DNA of 64,000 nt, taken from positions 16,717 to 80,716 of the forward strand of contig DASZJQ010000067.1 in NCBI GenBank assembly GCA_035947875.1, written 5' to 3'. The stretch comes from Bog-473 sp035947875. GTDB taxonomy: Bacteria; Actinomycetota; Acidimicrobiia; Acidimicrobiales; RAAP-2. The notes under the pieces are model-generated. The model was not told where the DNA came from, did not search any database, and was given only the letters and a program-made list of their open reading frames with translations. Every line of letters begins with the position of its first letter. Within the stretch, counting starts at the first letter, position 1. Below are positions 16,724 to 25,049 of this stretch, one piece after another. Position numbers and translations under genes: made by a program.

Positions 16724-18084
16724 TGAGTGATCTGTTGGCCCTGGCCACCTCGGTGGTCGAGAAGGCGCAGGCCGGCGAGGGGATGGAGGTCTACGTCGTC
16801 CGGGGCAGCGAGACCGAGGTGCGGGCCTACGAAGGGAGCCTCGAGTCGTTGACGTCCGCCGACTCTTCGGGAGTCGGTATCCGGGTCGTCCTCGAAGGCG
16901 CCGAAGGGGAAGGGAGCCGGCTGGGATTCGCCTGGGCCGGCTCGCTCGACCCGGCGGTGATCGAGGCCGCGCTGGCGGACGCCCGGGACAACGCCCGCTA
17001 CGCCACGCCGGACCCCGACGTCGTGCTGGCCCGGCCCGACGGCGCGTCGGTGGTGGAGCAGGACCTCTGGGATGACGGTGTCACCGCCACGCCGATGGAA
17101 GACAAGATCGCTCTGGCCCTCGAGCTCGAACGGGCCACCCGGGCGGCCGACGACCGGGTCCGCCAGGTGTCTTCGGCCGACTACTCCGACGAGCGGGCGG
17201 AGATGGCGCTGGCCTCGACCACGGGGATCCGATCCTCGGCCCGACGCACCACGGCCTTCGTCTCCGTCGATGCCATCGCCGGCGTCGGGGCCGACACGCA
17301 GACCGGGACCGGTTTCAGCGTGGGACGGGCCCCGGCGGACCTCGACCCCGACGAGGCCATGGGCGAGGCCGTCCAGCGCTCCACCCGCCTGCTCGGCGCC
17401 CAGAAGGCCCAATCGGGGCGGTACACCGTGGTCTTCGACCCCCGGGTGGTCTCCACCCTGCTCTCGGTGATGGCGTCGGCCCTGTCGGGCGAGGCCGTGG
17501 TCAAGGGCCGGTCGTTCTTTGCCGGCCGGATCGGCGAGTCGGTGGCCAACGCGGCCGTGACCCTGGTCGACGACCCGACCGACAGCCGGGCCTTCAGTGC
17601 GTCGACGTACGACGCCGAGGGACTGGCCTGCCGGCGCAACGTGCTGATCTCCGACGGCATGTTGCGCATGTTCGTCTTCGACACGGTGTCGGCCCGCCGG
17701 GCCCAGATGCAGTCGACCGGTTCGGCCGTGCGTGGCGGTTTCGCCGGTACGCCGTCGGCCGGATGCCGGGCCCTGGTGCTCCAGCCCGGGACCAAGGGGG
17801 CCGACGACATCTTGGCTTCGGTGGGCGACGGCCTCTACGTCCAGTCGGTCACCGGCATCCATTCGGGTGTCAATACGGTCAGCGGCGATTTCTCCGTCGG
17901 GGCGGAAGGGCTCATGATCCGGGGCGGCGCCCTGGCCGAGCCGGTGCGTGAAGTCACCGTGGCCTCGACCCTGCAGAGGATGTTGCAGTCGATCGTGGAG
18001 ATCGGCGGCGACCTGCGCTGGCTCCCGGGCTCGGCGGCCGGCCAGACGCTGGCCATTGCCGACATGCAGCTCAGTGGGGAGTAG
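16723..18084 (+). CDS. pmbA: Metallopeptidase-partner PmbA/TldE
   Basis: 453 residues, the non-catalytic partner of TldD. It begins with the shared fold (VEVYVVRG-type strand, RAYEGSLESLTSADS) and ends with SVTGIHSGVNTVSGDFSVGAEG, matching the PmbA C-terminal signature. No HExxxH motif is present, as expected for TldE. Start and stop codons of the two genes overlap by one base, so expression is coupled. A GGCCCC/GGGGCC inverted repeat (18084-18107) overlaps the end of the stop codon and may end the transcript. Confidence 0.92.
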   Translation: MSDLLALATSVVEKAQAGEGMEVYVVRGSETEVRAYEGSLESLTSADSSGVGIRVVLEGAEGEGSRLGFAWAGSLDPAVIEAALADARDNARYATPDPDVVLARPDGASVVEQDLWDDGVTATPMEDKIALALELERATRAADDRVRQVSSADYSDERAEMALASTTGIRSSARRTTAFVSVDAIAGVGADTQTGTGFSVGRAPADLDPDEAMGEAVQRSTRLLGAQKAQSGRYTVVFDPRVVSTLLSVMASALSGEAVVKGRSFFAGRIGESVANAAVTLVDDPTDSRAFSASTYDAEGLACRRNVLISDGMLRMFVFDTVSARRAQMQSTGSAVRGGFAGTPSAGCRALVLQPGTKGADDILASVGDGLYVQSVTGIHSGVNTVSGDFSVGAEGLMIRGGALAEPVREVTVASTLQRMLQSIVEIGGDLRWLPGSAAGQTLAIADMQLSGE

Positions 18085-18107
18085 GCCCCGTTCGGAGCGT
18101 GGGGGCC
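18084..18107 (+). terminator. Possible weak terminator after pmbA
   Basis: GGCCCC (18084-18089) and GGGGCC (18102-18107) form a 6-bp stem with a 12-base loop between the converging pmbA and zinc-ribbon genes. There is no T tract, so activity is uncertain. Confidence 0.3.
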
Positions 18108-18119
18108 GTCAGCTGGTGG

Positions 18120-18491
18120 TCAGCTGGCGGTGGAAGCAGCCGGCTTCGATTCCTTTGGACTGGACGTGCTGCCGCGGTCCGACGAGGGCTTCGAGCCGTC
18201 CGACGAGGGCTTCGAGCCGTCCGCCTTGGTGGTGGTCGAATCGGACTTGCCGTCGCCCGATGCGGGCGTGGCCCCCTCGGACTTCTTGGCCTCCCCGTTC
18301 GAGGCGGAGGAAGAGACGCGCGAGTCGGTCTTGTAGAAGCCGCTGCCCTTGAAGGCGATGCCCACGGCCCCGTAGACCTTGCGCAGGGCGCCATCACACT
18401 CGGGGCAGATGCTCAGAGGGTCGTCCGTGAAGCTCTGAACAGCATCGAGCCGGTGCCCACACGCCGTGCAGGCGTACTCATAGGTCGGCAA
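18120..18491 (-). CDS. FmdB-family zinc-ribbon protein with a low-complexity tail
   Basis: 123 residues. The first 60 are a FmdB-type zinc ribbon with two cysteine pairs, YACTACGHRLD and SICPECDGA, and the terminal family motif FKGSGFYKTD. The remaining half is a Ser/Lys/Asp-rich disordered tail containing a 7-residue tandem repeat. A TTG start at 18491 is chosen because GGAGGAG stands 5 bases upstream and the family begins (M)PTYEYAC. Such proteins are small regulators or RNA/ribosome-associated factors in actinobacteria; the role is not established. Confidence 0.88.
   Translation of the reverse strand: MPTYEYACTACGHRLDAVQSFTDDPLSICPECDGALRKVYGAVGIAFKGSGFYKTDSRVSSSASNGEAKKSEGATPASGDGKSDSTTTKADGSKPSSDGSKPSSDRGSTSSPKESKPAASTAS
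18178..18219. repeat. Two exact 21-bp tandem repeats in the FmdB-family gene
   Basis: Two adjacent identical copies of a 21-base unit (18178-18198 and 18199-18219) encode repeated GSKPSSD-type heptads in the disordered tail. Unit length keeps the frame, so copy number could vary without breaking the gene. Confidence 0.85.
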
Positions 18492-18605
18492 TTTCGCTCC
18501 TCCACATCGCTCTGTTGGCACTCTCAAGCCTTGACTGCCAATACTACCCGACAAGTTTCGGGGCTCGGCCGAGCCGATCGTCCTGTGTCCCCTCCGGCCA
18601 GGCCG

Positions 18606-18611
18606 TACAAT
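18606..18611 (+). promoter_or_regulatory. -10 hexamer TACAAT, leaderless moaC promoter
   Basis: TACAAT ends 8 bases before the GTG at 18620, with no ribosome site between. It fixes the moaC start. Confidence 0.65.
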
Positions 18612-18619
18612 GCTGGTTC

Positions 18620-19108
18620 GTGTCCGATCGCAGCCTGGCCCATCTCGATCCGCTCGGCGGCGCTCGCATGGTCGACGTCACCCCCCGGGAGCCGACCCAT
18701 CGCCGGGCCCTGGCCCGCTGCCGGGTGGCCATGCTGCCCGAGACGACCACCCTGGTGGCCAACAACGCCATCACCAAGGGCGACGTGCTGGCGGCGGCGC
18801 GGATCGCCGGGATTCAGGCGGCCAAGCGCACGGCTGAGCTCATCCCCATGTGCCACCCCGTCCTGGTGGGGTCCATCGCCGTGAATTTCTTCATCGGCGA
18901 CGACTACGTCGAGGTGGAGGCCCAGGTCGAGACGGTCGACCGCACCGGGGTGGAGATGGAAGCCATGACGGCCTGCACCACGGCGGCCCTCACCGTCTAC
19001 GACATGTGCAAGTCGTCGGACCGCACCATGACCATCGAGCACGTGGCGCTCTGGGAGAAGTCGGGGGGCCGTTCGGGCCCTTGGCGCCGTCCCGAGACCT
19101 CGCCGTAG
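18620..19108 (+). CDS. moaC: Cyclic pyranopterin monophosphate synthase MoaC
   Basis: 162-residue second enzyme of molybdenum cofactor synthesis, turning the MoaA product into cyclic pyranopterin monophosphate. Conserved segments are MVDVTPREPTHRRA, the Lys in NAITKGDVLAAARIAGI, the catalytic PMCHPVLVG, and GVEMEAMTACTTAALTVYDMCK. Length is normal with the GTG at 18620; longer upstream frames lack family sequence. It stands alone without other moa genes in the window. The transcript is predicted to be leaderless. Confidence 0.96.
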   Translation: MSDRSLAHLDPLGGARMVDVTPREPTHRRALARCRVAMLPETTTLVANNAITKGDVLAAARIAGIQAAKRTAELIPMCHPVLVGSIAVNFFIGDDYVEVEAQVETVDRTGVEMEAMTACTTAALTVYDMCKSSDRTMTIEHVALWEKSGGRSGPWRRPETSP

Positions 19109-19187
19109 CTCCTCTCCGTCTCCGTCGCGTTTCCTCGCTCTCCGTCCTTCTCCGCCGCTTCTTTGGGCCCACCGGCCACGGTGTCGG

Positions 19188-19193
19188 TAGATT
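19188..19193 (+). promoter_or_regulatory. -10 hexamer TAGATT, leaderless promoter
   Basis: TAGATT ends 8 bases before the GTG at 19202 and supports that start for the carboxyltransferase gene. Confidence 0.6.
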
Positions 19194-19201
19194 CTGGGAC
19201 A

Positions 19202-20551
19202 GTGAGCGCACCAGTCGCCGAGTCCACTGACGTCGGCAAGGGAACCGTCGGCGCCGTCACCTCTGTGGTGGGCCGGATGGGTGGCCGCAACGTCGTCATC
19301 TGCCGGTCCCTGGCCTCCATGCGCCGGGGAGCCATCACCCATGCCGATGGCGTGCGCCTGGCCGAAGCGGCTGAGCAGGCTCGCCACCTGCGCATCCCGT
19401 TCGTCTTCATCGTGGCCTCGAGTGGCGCCGACGTCCAAGACGGGGTCGCGGCCCTGCACGGATGGGGCATGGCTGCCGCCGCCATCGCCAAGTGCAGCGG
19501 CCTTGTCCCGGTGATCACCGCCGTGACCGGCCCGGTCGTCTCGGGACCGGCCCTGCTGCTCGGCATGTCCGACCTGGTCGTCATGAACTCCGAAGCGGTG
19601 GCCTTCGTCTCGGGACCGCAGATGGTCGAGGAATTCACCGGGGTCGCAGTCGGTCTGCAACAACTCGGCGGGGTGGCCGCGCACGCCAGGTCGAGCGGCC
19701 TGTGTGCCGTCGAATCAGATGACGTCGAAGGCGCCATTGCCGAGCTGTTGGAGTACCTCCCGGCGCACACCGACGAATTGCCGCCAGTGGCCACGATTTC
19801 CGATCCTCTCCTGCGTCTCACGCCCGAGCTGGTCGACGTCATCCCCGAGCGCAAGGCGGCCACCTACGACGTGCGCGACGTGATCCACTCGGTGGCCGAC
19901 GACGGAGAATTCAGGGAGGTGTGGCCGCGGTGGGCCGGGCAGATCGTGACCGCGATGTGCCGCTTGGGTGGGCTCACGGTGGGGGTGGTGGCCAACCAGC
20001 CCAGGATTCTGGCCGGGACCCTCGATATCGCCGCTTCGCAGAAAGCGGCCAGGTTCGTTCGATTCTGCGACTCGTTCAACCTGCCCCTGGTGACCATGGT
20101 GGACACTCCGGGGTTCCTGCCCGGGAAGGACCTGGAGTGGCGGGGGATGATCCGACACGGTGCCGAGCTGGCCTTCGCCTACGCCCAGGCCACCGTGCCC
20201 CGGATCTGCCTGATCCTGCGCAAGGCGTTCGGCGGCGCCTACATCGTCATGGACTCCCGGGGTATCGGCAACGACATCTGCCTGGCCTGGCCCGGCGCCG
20301 AGATCGCCGTCATGGGGGCGACGGGGGCAGTGCAGATCCTCCATCGGGGGATCGAGTCGGCCGATCGGGCCGATCGGGAGCAGGCCTACGAGGACTCGTT
20401 CTTGAACCCCTGGCCGGCGGCGGAAAGGGGCTTCGTCGATCAAGTGATCGACCCCACCGACACCCGTATCGTGCTGTGCTCGGTCCTGCGCCAGCTCTGC
20501 ACCAAGCGGGAGCTCATTGCCGGCCGCAAGCACGATGCCGGGCCGCAATAG
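19202..20551 (+). CDS. Acyl-CoA carboxylase beta (carboxyltransferase) subunit-like protein
   Basis: 449 residues with the two crotonase-like halves of biotin-dependent carboxyltransferases. The second half is clear: VDTPGFLPGKDLEWRGMIRHGA, LRKAFGGAYIVMDSRGIGND and WPGAEIAVMGATGAV. The first half is shorter than usual (family about 510-545 residues); the N-terminal 70 or so residues that normally carry a zinc-like or helical cap are missing. No biotin carboxylase alpha subunit is adjacent. It may therefore be an accessory subunit or use an alpha subunit encoded elsewhere. Substrate (acetyl-, propionyl- or longer acyl-CoA) cannot be told from the sequence. Confidence 0.85.
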   Translation: MSAPVAESTDVGKGTVGAVTSVVGRMGGRNVVICRSLASMRRGAITHADGVRLAEAAEQARHLRIPFVFIVASSGADVQDGVAALHGWGMAAAAIAKCSGLVPVITAVTGPVVSGPALLLGMSDLVVMNSEAVAFVSGPQMVEEFTGVAVGLQQLGGVAAHARSSGLCAVESDDVEGAIAELLEYLPAHTDELPPVATISDPLLRLTPELVDVIPERKAATYDVRDVIHSVADDGEFREVWPRWAGQIVTAMCRLGGLTVGVVANQPRILAGTLDIAASQKAARFVRFCDSFNLPLVTMVDTPGFLPGKDLEWRGMIRHGAELAFAYAQATVPRICLILRKAFGGAYIVMDSRGIGNDICLAWPGAEIAVMGATGAVQILHRGIESADRADREQAYEDSFLNPWPAAERGFVDQVIDPTDTRIVLCSVLRQLCTKRELIAGRKHDAGPQ

Positions 20552-20624
20552 GCATGTGACCAGGGAAGAAAGCGATTGTCATCATTTCGCAACGAACCTG
20601 AGGCGGATTTGCCGTTGATCTGGG

Positions 20625-20630
20625 TAATGG
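20625..20630 (+). promoter_or_regulatory. Weak -10-like hexamer TAATGG
   Basis: TAATGG ends 7 bases before the ATG at 20638, in the same place as the better hexamers of this window, although its last base is not T. Confidence 0.35.
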
Positions 20631-20637
20631 ATCGGGC

Positions 20638-20973
20638 ATGATCACTTCCGTGTCCCGCTCCACAGAAGACGGGCAAGACGGACTCTTTGTCCTGGAGTCT
20701 TGCCACAGCACCTGGATCTTCGACACCGAGCGCTTGCGCTTCCGTCGGATCCTGAAGGGCCTCGAACTCGACGCTCATGCCGCCACGACGAGTTGGCGTC
20801 CGTATTTCGGGTTGGAGATCGACCCTGTCTCGGAATCGTTCGTCGTGCTCTTGAACCCCGAGGGCAGCCGCCTCCTGCGCAGCTGGCGACACGTCGAACA
20901 CTGCTCGCAGTGCGGCGGCGATCAGACGGCCGAGCTCTCGTTGGAGGATCTCCGGGGAGCTGCGCTCGCCTGA
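20638..20973 (+). CDS. Small protein of unknown function with a C-terminal Cys pair
   Basis: 111 residues. I do not recognise a family. The sequence is well ordered: an aromatic-rich beta-like part (FVLESCHSTWIFDTERLRF, WRPYFGLEID, ESFVVLLNPE) and a C-terminal HCSQCGGD that could hold a metal with other ligands. No membrane segment or signal peptide. Codon use matches neighbouring genes and the ATG lies 7 bases after a -10-like hexamer, so it is probably a real cytoplasmic protein. It is a single-gene unit, convergent with ctaG. Confidence 0.7.
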   Translation: MITSVSRSTEDGQDGLFVLESCHSTWIFDTERLRFRRILKGLELDAHAATTSWRPYFGLEIDPVSESFVVLLNPEGSRLLRSWRHVEHCSQCGGDQTAELSLEDLRGAALA

Positions 20974-21024
20974 CCCTTGCTCCGGCAGCGCCACCTTTGG
21001 CACCGTCGGATCATGCGTCGCCGC

Positions 21025-21900
21025 TCATTCGGTGGTCTTGGCCGACGGCGGCATCCATTTCGCCCAGCGGTCTCGCCGGTCCGCCCGCTCGATCTCCCGC
21101 TCGACGTCGGACCAGATCAGCGGTTCGGCCTCCTCCTCATCGCCGTTCATCACCTTGGCCCGGCTCATGATGACGAAGGCCACGGTCCACAAGACGGCGA
21201 TGGTGCTGAGCTTGGCCGCGAAGCCGGCCAGTTGCTGATCGAGAACGGGCGACATCCCCGCCACGGTGGCGTGGCTGTAGGCCGGGTACAGCGGTCGGCG
21301 GGCGAAGATCCAGACGACCGAGAGGAAGCTCGGCACAATGGACTGGACGATCAGGTAGCCGCCGCGGGCCAGGGCGGAGAGGTGTCGGGTGCCCGGCAGG
21401 TGCGTGAGCACCGGCGCCCAGAGGACGAATCCCGCCAGCAGGACGATGAGTTGGAACACCACGCGGGCCGATGCGGACGACGTGGCCCAGCTGACGGCGG
21501 GGGTGGTGAGGGTGCCGACGGCGACGACGGTGACAAAGACGATGGCGGGTACGGGCCGGACGGCGACCCGGAGCACGGCATCGACCGGTGCCGGTCGGGT
21601 GAGCGCGCTGAGAAGGGGCAGGGGGGTCCCGGTGACCAGCAGCGGGGGCACGGCCAGCATGAGGAGGAGGCGTTGGACGACGAGGGCCAGGAGGGACCAA
21701 TGGGCGGCCAGGTCTCCGAGCGGCCAGGTGACGGCCAGCAGGAGGGCGAGCGTCCCCAGGGTGAAGCAGAGGAATTGGCGGTGGCTGGCGCGGCGTCCCT
21801 GGCCCCGGGTAGCCCGGACATAGCCCGCGAAGAGGGCGACGATGGCGACCGTCCAGAAGATGGGGAAATGCCAGTCCAGTGGGTGGCCCGTTGCGCTCAC
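21025..21900 (-). CDS. ctaG: Cytochrome c oxidase assembly factor, CtaG (caa3) family
   Basis: 291-residue membrane protein with about seven helices. The conserved family features include the histidine-bearing RQFLCFTLG, WPLGDLAAHWSLLALVVQRLLLM and the loops LLSALTRPAP and HLPGTRHLS. CtaG-type proteins help insert copper into the oxidase subunit II or III. The cytoplasmic C-terminus is acidic and Arg-rich (about residues 250-291). The GTG start faces the WYL regulator gene across 29 bases. No oxidase subunit genes are in the window. Confidence 0.88.
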   Translation of the reverse strand: MSATGHPLDWHFPIFWTVAIVALFAGYVRATRGQGRRASHRQFLCFTLGTLALLLAVTWPLGDLAAHWSLLALVVQRLLLMLAVPPLLVTGTPLPLLSALTRPAPVDAVLRVAVRPVPAIVFVTVVAVGTLTTPAVSWATSSASARVVFQLIVLLAGFVLWAPVLTHLPGTRHLSALARGGYLIVQSIVPSFLSVVWIFARRPLYPAYSHATVAGMSPVLDQQLAGFAAKLSTIAVLWTVAFVIMSRAKVMNGDEEEAEPLIWSDVEREIERADRRDRWAKWMPPSAKTTE

Positions 21901-21916
21901 GGCGCGGTCGCCGCCG

Positions 21917-21922
21917 TAGGCT
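21917..21922 (+). promoter_or_regulatory. -10 hexamer TAGGCT, leaderless promoter of the WYL regulator
   Basis: TAGGCT ends 7 bases before the ATG at 21930. The same hexamer at the same distance precedes gpsA (31417). Confidence 0.65.
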
Positions 21923-21929
21923 CTCCCCG

Positions 21930-23903
21930 ATGGCTACGCCCGCTCGTCTCGATCGACTCGAACGCATCACGGATCTGGTGCTGGTCCTGCTCAACACCCC
22001 CCATCCGCTGACGCTGGAGTCGATCGCCTTCCAGGTGCCCGGTTACCCCGAGGAGCACGGGGCGAAGCGGCAGGCCTTCGAGCGGGACAAGCGGTTGTTG
22101 CGCGATGAGGGCATACCGGTCCTGACGCGGTCCCTGCCCGGTCAAGAACAGTTCGGCTACCTCATCGACCGCGAGGCGTTCTACCTGCCCGATCTGGCGC
22201 TCGAGCCCGATGAGCAAGTTGCGTTGCAGCTGGCCGTTGCCGGCGTCCACCTGGGCGATCCTAGTGGTCGAGATGCTCTTTTGAAGTTGGGCGCCACCGG
22301 GTTGGGCGACGTCCGCCCCATCGCCTCACTGGTCCCGCCCGACGCCTTGGTCGACCTCTTCGAAGCGGTGCGGGTGCGCAGTGAGACGTCGTTTTCCTAC
22401 CGGGGAGGAACCCGGCGGGTGGCGCCGGCCGGTCTCTGGTTTCGCTTCGGCCACTGGTACCTGGTGGCGTGGGATCTCGAGCGAGAGGGCGTGCGCACCT
22501 TCCGGGTCGACCGGGTGCAGGGTTCGGTCAAGCGACTGGGCCCGGGGAGCGCGGTGGTGCCCGACGGGATCGACGTGCGGGCCGCGCTGCCCGACGACCC
22601 CTGGGTGGCCGACGGCGAGGCTGACGGCCACGTGGTCACCCGGATCCGGGTCGACGCCATGGAAGGGCCCCGCGTGGTCGAAGAGGTGGGCCGCGAGCGC
22701 GTTGAGCGTCAAGATGAGGACGGCTCGGTCGTTCTGCGGCTCTCGGTCGTCGGATTCAGCGCCATCCGGGCCTGGGTGCTGGGATTGCTGGATCACGCCG
22801 AGATCCTCGAGCCGGCGGAGTTCCGCTCCGAGCTGCGGGCCTGGTTGGGCGCCATGGTGGATGAGGAGGGTGCGAAGCCGATGACCGCGCCCGTACCGGT
22901 GTCAGCCGAGCAGGCGAGTGCCGGCCCGACGGGGGAGCCGGCGGGGTCGGGCCGCGGGGTGCCGGGGCGCGAGACCAGCGAGCGGCTGCGACGACTGCTG
23001 GCCGTGGTGGGCTGGCTGGCCCACGTCGGCGAGGCCCCGATCGCCGATGTGGCCCAGCGCTTCGGCATGGACGAGACCGAGCTGGTCCACGAACTGGAGT
23101 TGGCCGCCTGTTGCGGCGTGCCCCCCTACACCCCCGACGCCCTGATGGAGATCGAGGTATCGGAGACGTCGGTACGGGCGTTTCTGCCGGCCGAGTTCGC
23201 CCGACCCCGTCGGCTCACTCCGGCCGAAGGGTTCGCGGTGGCCGCCTCGGCTCGGTTGATTCTGGCCGTGCCGGGCTCCTCCGATGACGCGTTGCGGCGT
23301 GCCTTGGACAAGCTCGACCGGGCCCTGGGCTCCCACGAGGCGATGGGCGTCGACGTCGATGCCCCCCAGTTCCTGGCCGCCGTGCGCGAAGCCTGCGAAG
23401 CGGGGCAGGTGCTCGAGATCGACTATCACTCCGCCTCCCGGGACGAGTCGACGACCCGGGTGGTGGAACCGGTGCAGGTGGTGACCATGGACGGGCATTG
23501 GTATCTCGACGCGTATTGCCGGAAGGCGGGGGACATGCGCCGGTTCCGGGTGGACCGTCTGCGTGGCGTCCACGTCGTGGAGGGGGCAGGCCCGGTCACC
23601 CCGCATGCGCTGCGGGTGGCCCGGGACGGCTTCCTGCCGGGGCCCGGCGCGGTCGAAGTGCAACTGCATCTCGGCAAGGGCGCCCAGTGGGTGGCCGAGT
23701 CGGTGCCGGTGCGCTCGGTGGACCGGGACCCCGACGGGCTGGCGTCTTCAGTCGTGCTGGACGTGGCCGGGATGGCCTGGTTCGAGCGGCTGCTCCTGCA
23801 ACTGGGGCCCGAGGCACGGGTGATGCGGCCCGCCGACCTGACGGACCTGGGAGCGCGGGCGGCTCGCCGGGTCCTGCGGTTGTACGAGGGTGGCGCAAAA
23901 TGA
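21930..23903 (+). CDS. Fused PafB-PafC-type transcription regulator with two HTH-WYL units
   Basis: 657 residues made of two similar halves. Half one (about 1-310) has a winged helix (RLERITDLVLVLLNTPHPLTLESIA) and a WYL domain containing LWFRFGHWYLVAWDLEREGVR. Half two (about 335-657) has a second HTH (RLRRLLAVVGWLAHVGEAPIADVAQ) and a WYL domain with MDGHWYLDAYCRKAGDMRRFRVDR. In most actinobacteria these are separate pafB and pafC genes whose complex activates the DNA-damage response on binding ssDNA through WYL. Here they are one chain, and pafA is not adjacent. The linker (about 310-335) is Gly/Pro-rich. Role in mitomycin-type DNA-damage response is inferred from family. Confidence 0.87.
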   Translation: MATPARLDRLERITDLVLVLLNTPHPLTLESIAFQVPGYPEEHGAKRQAFERDKRLLRDEGIPVLTRSLPGQEQFGYLIDREAFYLPDLALEPDEQVALQLAVAGVHLGDPSGRDALLKLGATGLGDVRPIASLVPPDALVDLFEAVRVRSETSFSYRGGTRRVAPAGLWFRFGHWYLVAWDLEREGVRTFRVDRVQGSVKRLGPGSAVVPDGIDVRAALPDDPWVADGEADGHVVTRIRVDAMEGPRVVEEVGRERVERQDEDGSVVLRLSVVGFSAIRAWVLGLLDHAEILEPAEFRSELRAWLGAMVDEEGAKPMTAPVPVSAEQASAGPTGEPAGSGRGVPGRETSERLRRLLAVVGWLAHVGEAPIADVAQRFGMDETELVHELELAACCGVPPYTPDALMEIEVSETSVRAFLPAEFARPRRLTPAEGFAVAASARLILAVPGSSDDALRRALDKLDRALGSHEAMGVDVDAPQFLAAVREACEAGQVLEIDYHSASRDESTTRVVEPVQVVTMDGHWYLDAYCRKAGDMRRFRVDRLRGVHVVEGAGPVTPHALRVARDGFLPGPGAVEVQLHLGKGAQWVAESVPVRSVDRDPDGLASSVVLDVAGMAWFERLLLQLGPEARVMRPADLTDLGARAARRVLRLYEGGAK

Positions 23904-23937
23904 AGCGCTCCGGACCAAGGCGTGGACCGGGGGTGAC

Positions 23938-25011
23938 ATGACCCACCGGGTTGTGCAGTGGGCCACCGGCGGCGTGGGTCGGGCCGCCATGGGGGGTGTC
24001 CTCGACCACCCTGACCTCGAACTGGTCGGGGCCTGGGTCCAAAGCCCGGCCAAGGAGGGCGTCGACCTCGGGACCATGGTGGGCCGGGAACCGATCGGCG
24101 TCCGGGCCACGGGGGACGTGGACGCTCTGCTGGCCCTCGAGGCGGAGTGCGTCCTCTACAGCCCCTTCATGGCCGACGCCGGCGTGGTCGCCGCCATCCT
24201 GGCTTCCGGCAAGAACGTGGTCACCCCGCTGGGCTGGTTCTACCCGCCCACCGAGGAGCGGGCCCGGTTCGACTCGTTGGCCAAGGAGGCCGGAGTCACC
24301 CTGCACGGCACGGGTATCCACCCCGGAGGCATCACCGAGCGGTTCCCGCTCATGATCTCGGCCCTGTCGGGGTCGGTGACCCATGTCCGGGCCGAGGAGT
24401 TCTCCGACATCCGCACCTACGGCGCACCAGACGTCGTGCGCGACTGGATGCTCTTCGGCCAGAGTCCGGCGGCGGCGCGCCACAGCATCATGATCGACGC
24501 CCTGGGGCACGGGTTCGGCCAGTCGGTGTACATGGTGGCTGACGTGCTGGGTTTCGACATCGACCCCGAGTTGCGCACGTCACACGAGATGGCGGTGGCC
24601 ACCGCACCGATCGACTCGCCCATCGGCCCCATTGAGCCCGGAACCGTGGCGGCGCAGCGATTCCAGTGGGAGGCCACGGTGGACGGGGAACCGGTGGTCA
24701 CGGCCGCGGTCAACTGGCTCATGGGTGAGGCCGATCTCGACCCGGCCTGGCGGTTCGGCCCGGCCGGCGAGCGCTTCGAGGTCGAGATCACCGGCGACCC
24801 GAACTGCCTGACCACGTTCAAGAAACTGCACCCCGACACGGTGGCGGAGGGGTTGGTTCGGAACCCGGGCGTCGTGGCCACCGCCATGCACTGCGTCAGC
24901 GCCATCCCCTACGTCTGCGCGGCGCCGCCGGGGCTCTTGACCTATCTGGACCTGCCCCTGGTGGCCGGACGGGCTGCCCCGGGGCTGCACCGCAGTCGCC
25001 GTTCCGGGTAG
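23938..25011 (+). CDS. NAD(P)-dependent dehydrogenase of the 2,4-diaminopentanoate dehydrogenase / DapB-like family
   Basis: 357 residues with an N-terminal Rossmann fold (RVVQWATGGVGRAAMGGVL) and the long C-terminal domain typical of the actinobacterial proteins often named dihydrodipicolinate reductase, which are numerous in mycobacteria and probably act on other substrates. Visible segments include SGKNVVTPLGWFYPP and GTGIHPGGITERFPL. ATG 23938 is preferred over upstream starts because GGGGGTG precedes it and the fold begins there. The upstream WYL gene ends 34 bases before. Reaction unknown; true lysine-pathway DapB is about 250 residues, so that function is unlikely. Confidence 0.8.
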   Translation: MTHRVVQWATGGVGRAAMGGVLDHPDLELVGAWVQSPAKEGVDLGTMVGREPIGVRATGDVDALLALEAECVLYSPFMADAGVVAAILASGKNVVTPLGWFYPPTEERARFDSLAKEAGVTLHGTGIHPGGITERFPLMISALSGSVTHVRAEEFSDIRTYGAPDVVRDWMLFGQSPAAARHSIMIDALGHGFGQSVYMVADVLGFDIDPELRTSHEMAVATAPIDSPIGPIEPGTVAAQRFQWEATVDGEPVVTAAVNWLMGEADLDPAWRFGPAGERFEVEITGDPNCLTTFKKLHPDTVAEGLVRNPGVVATAMHCVSAIPYVCAAPPGLLTYLDLPLVAGRAAPGLHRSRRSG

Positions 25012-25049
25012 TGGTCCGGCGGTGTGGTCTGGCCGGGCCCCGGCTCGGT

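Noticed and set aside
18084..18107. Riboswitch-like structure after pmbA
   Set aside because: Only a six-base stem with an open loop is present; at best a weak terminator.
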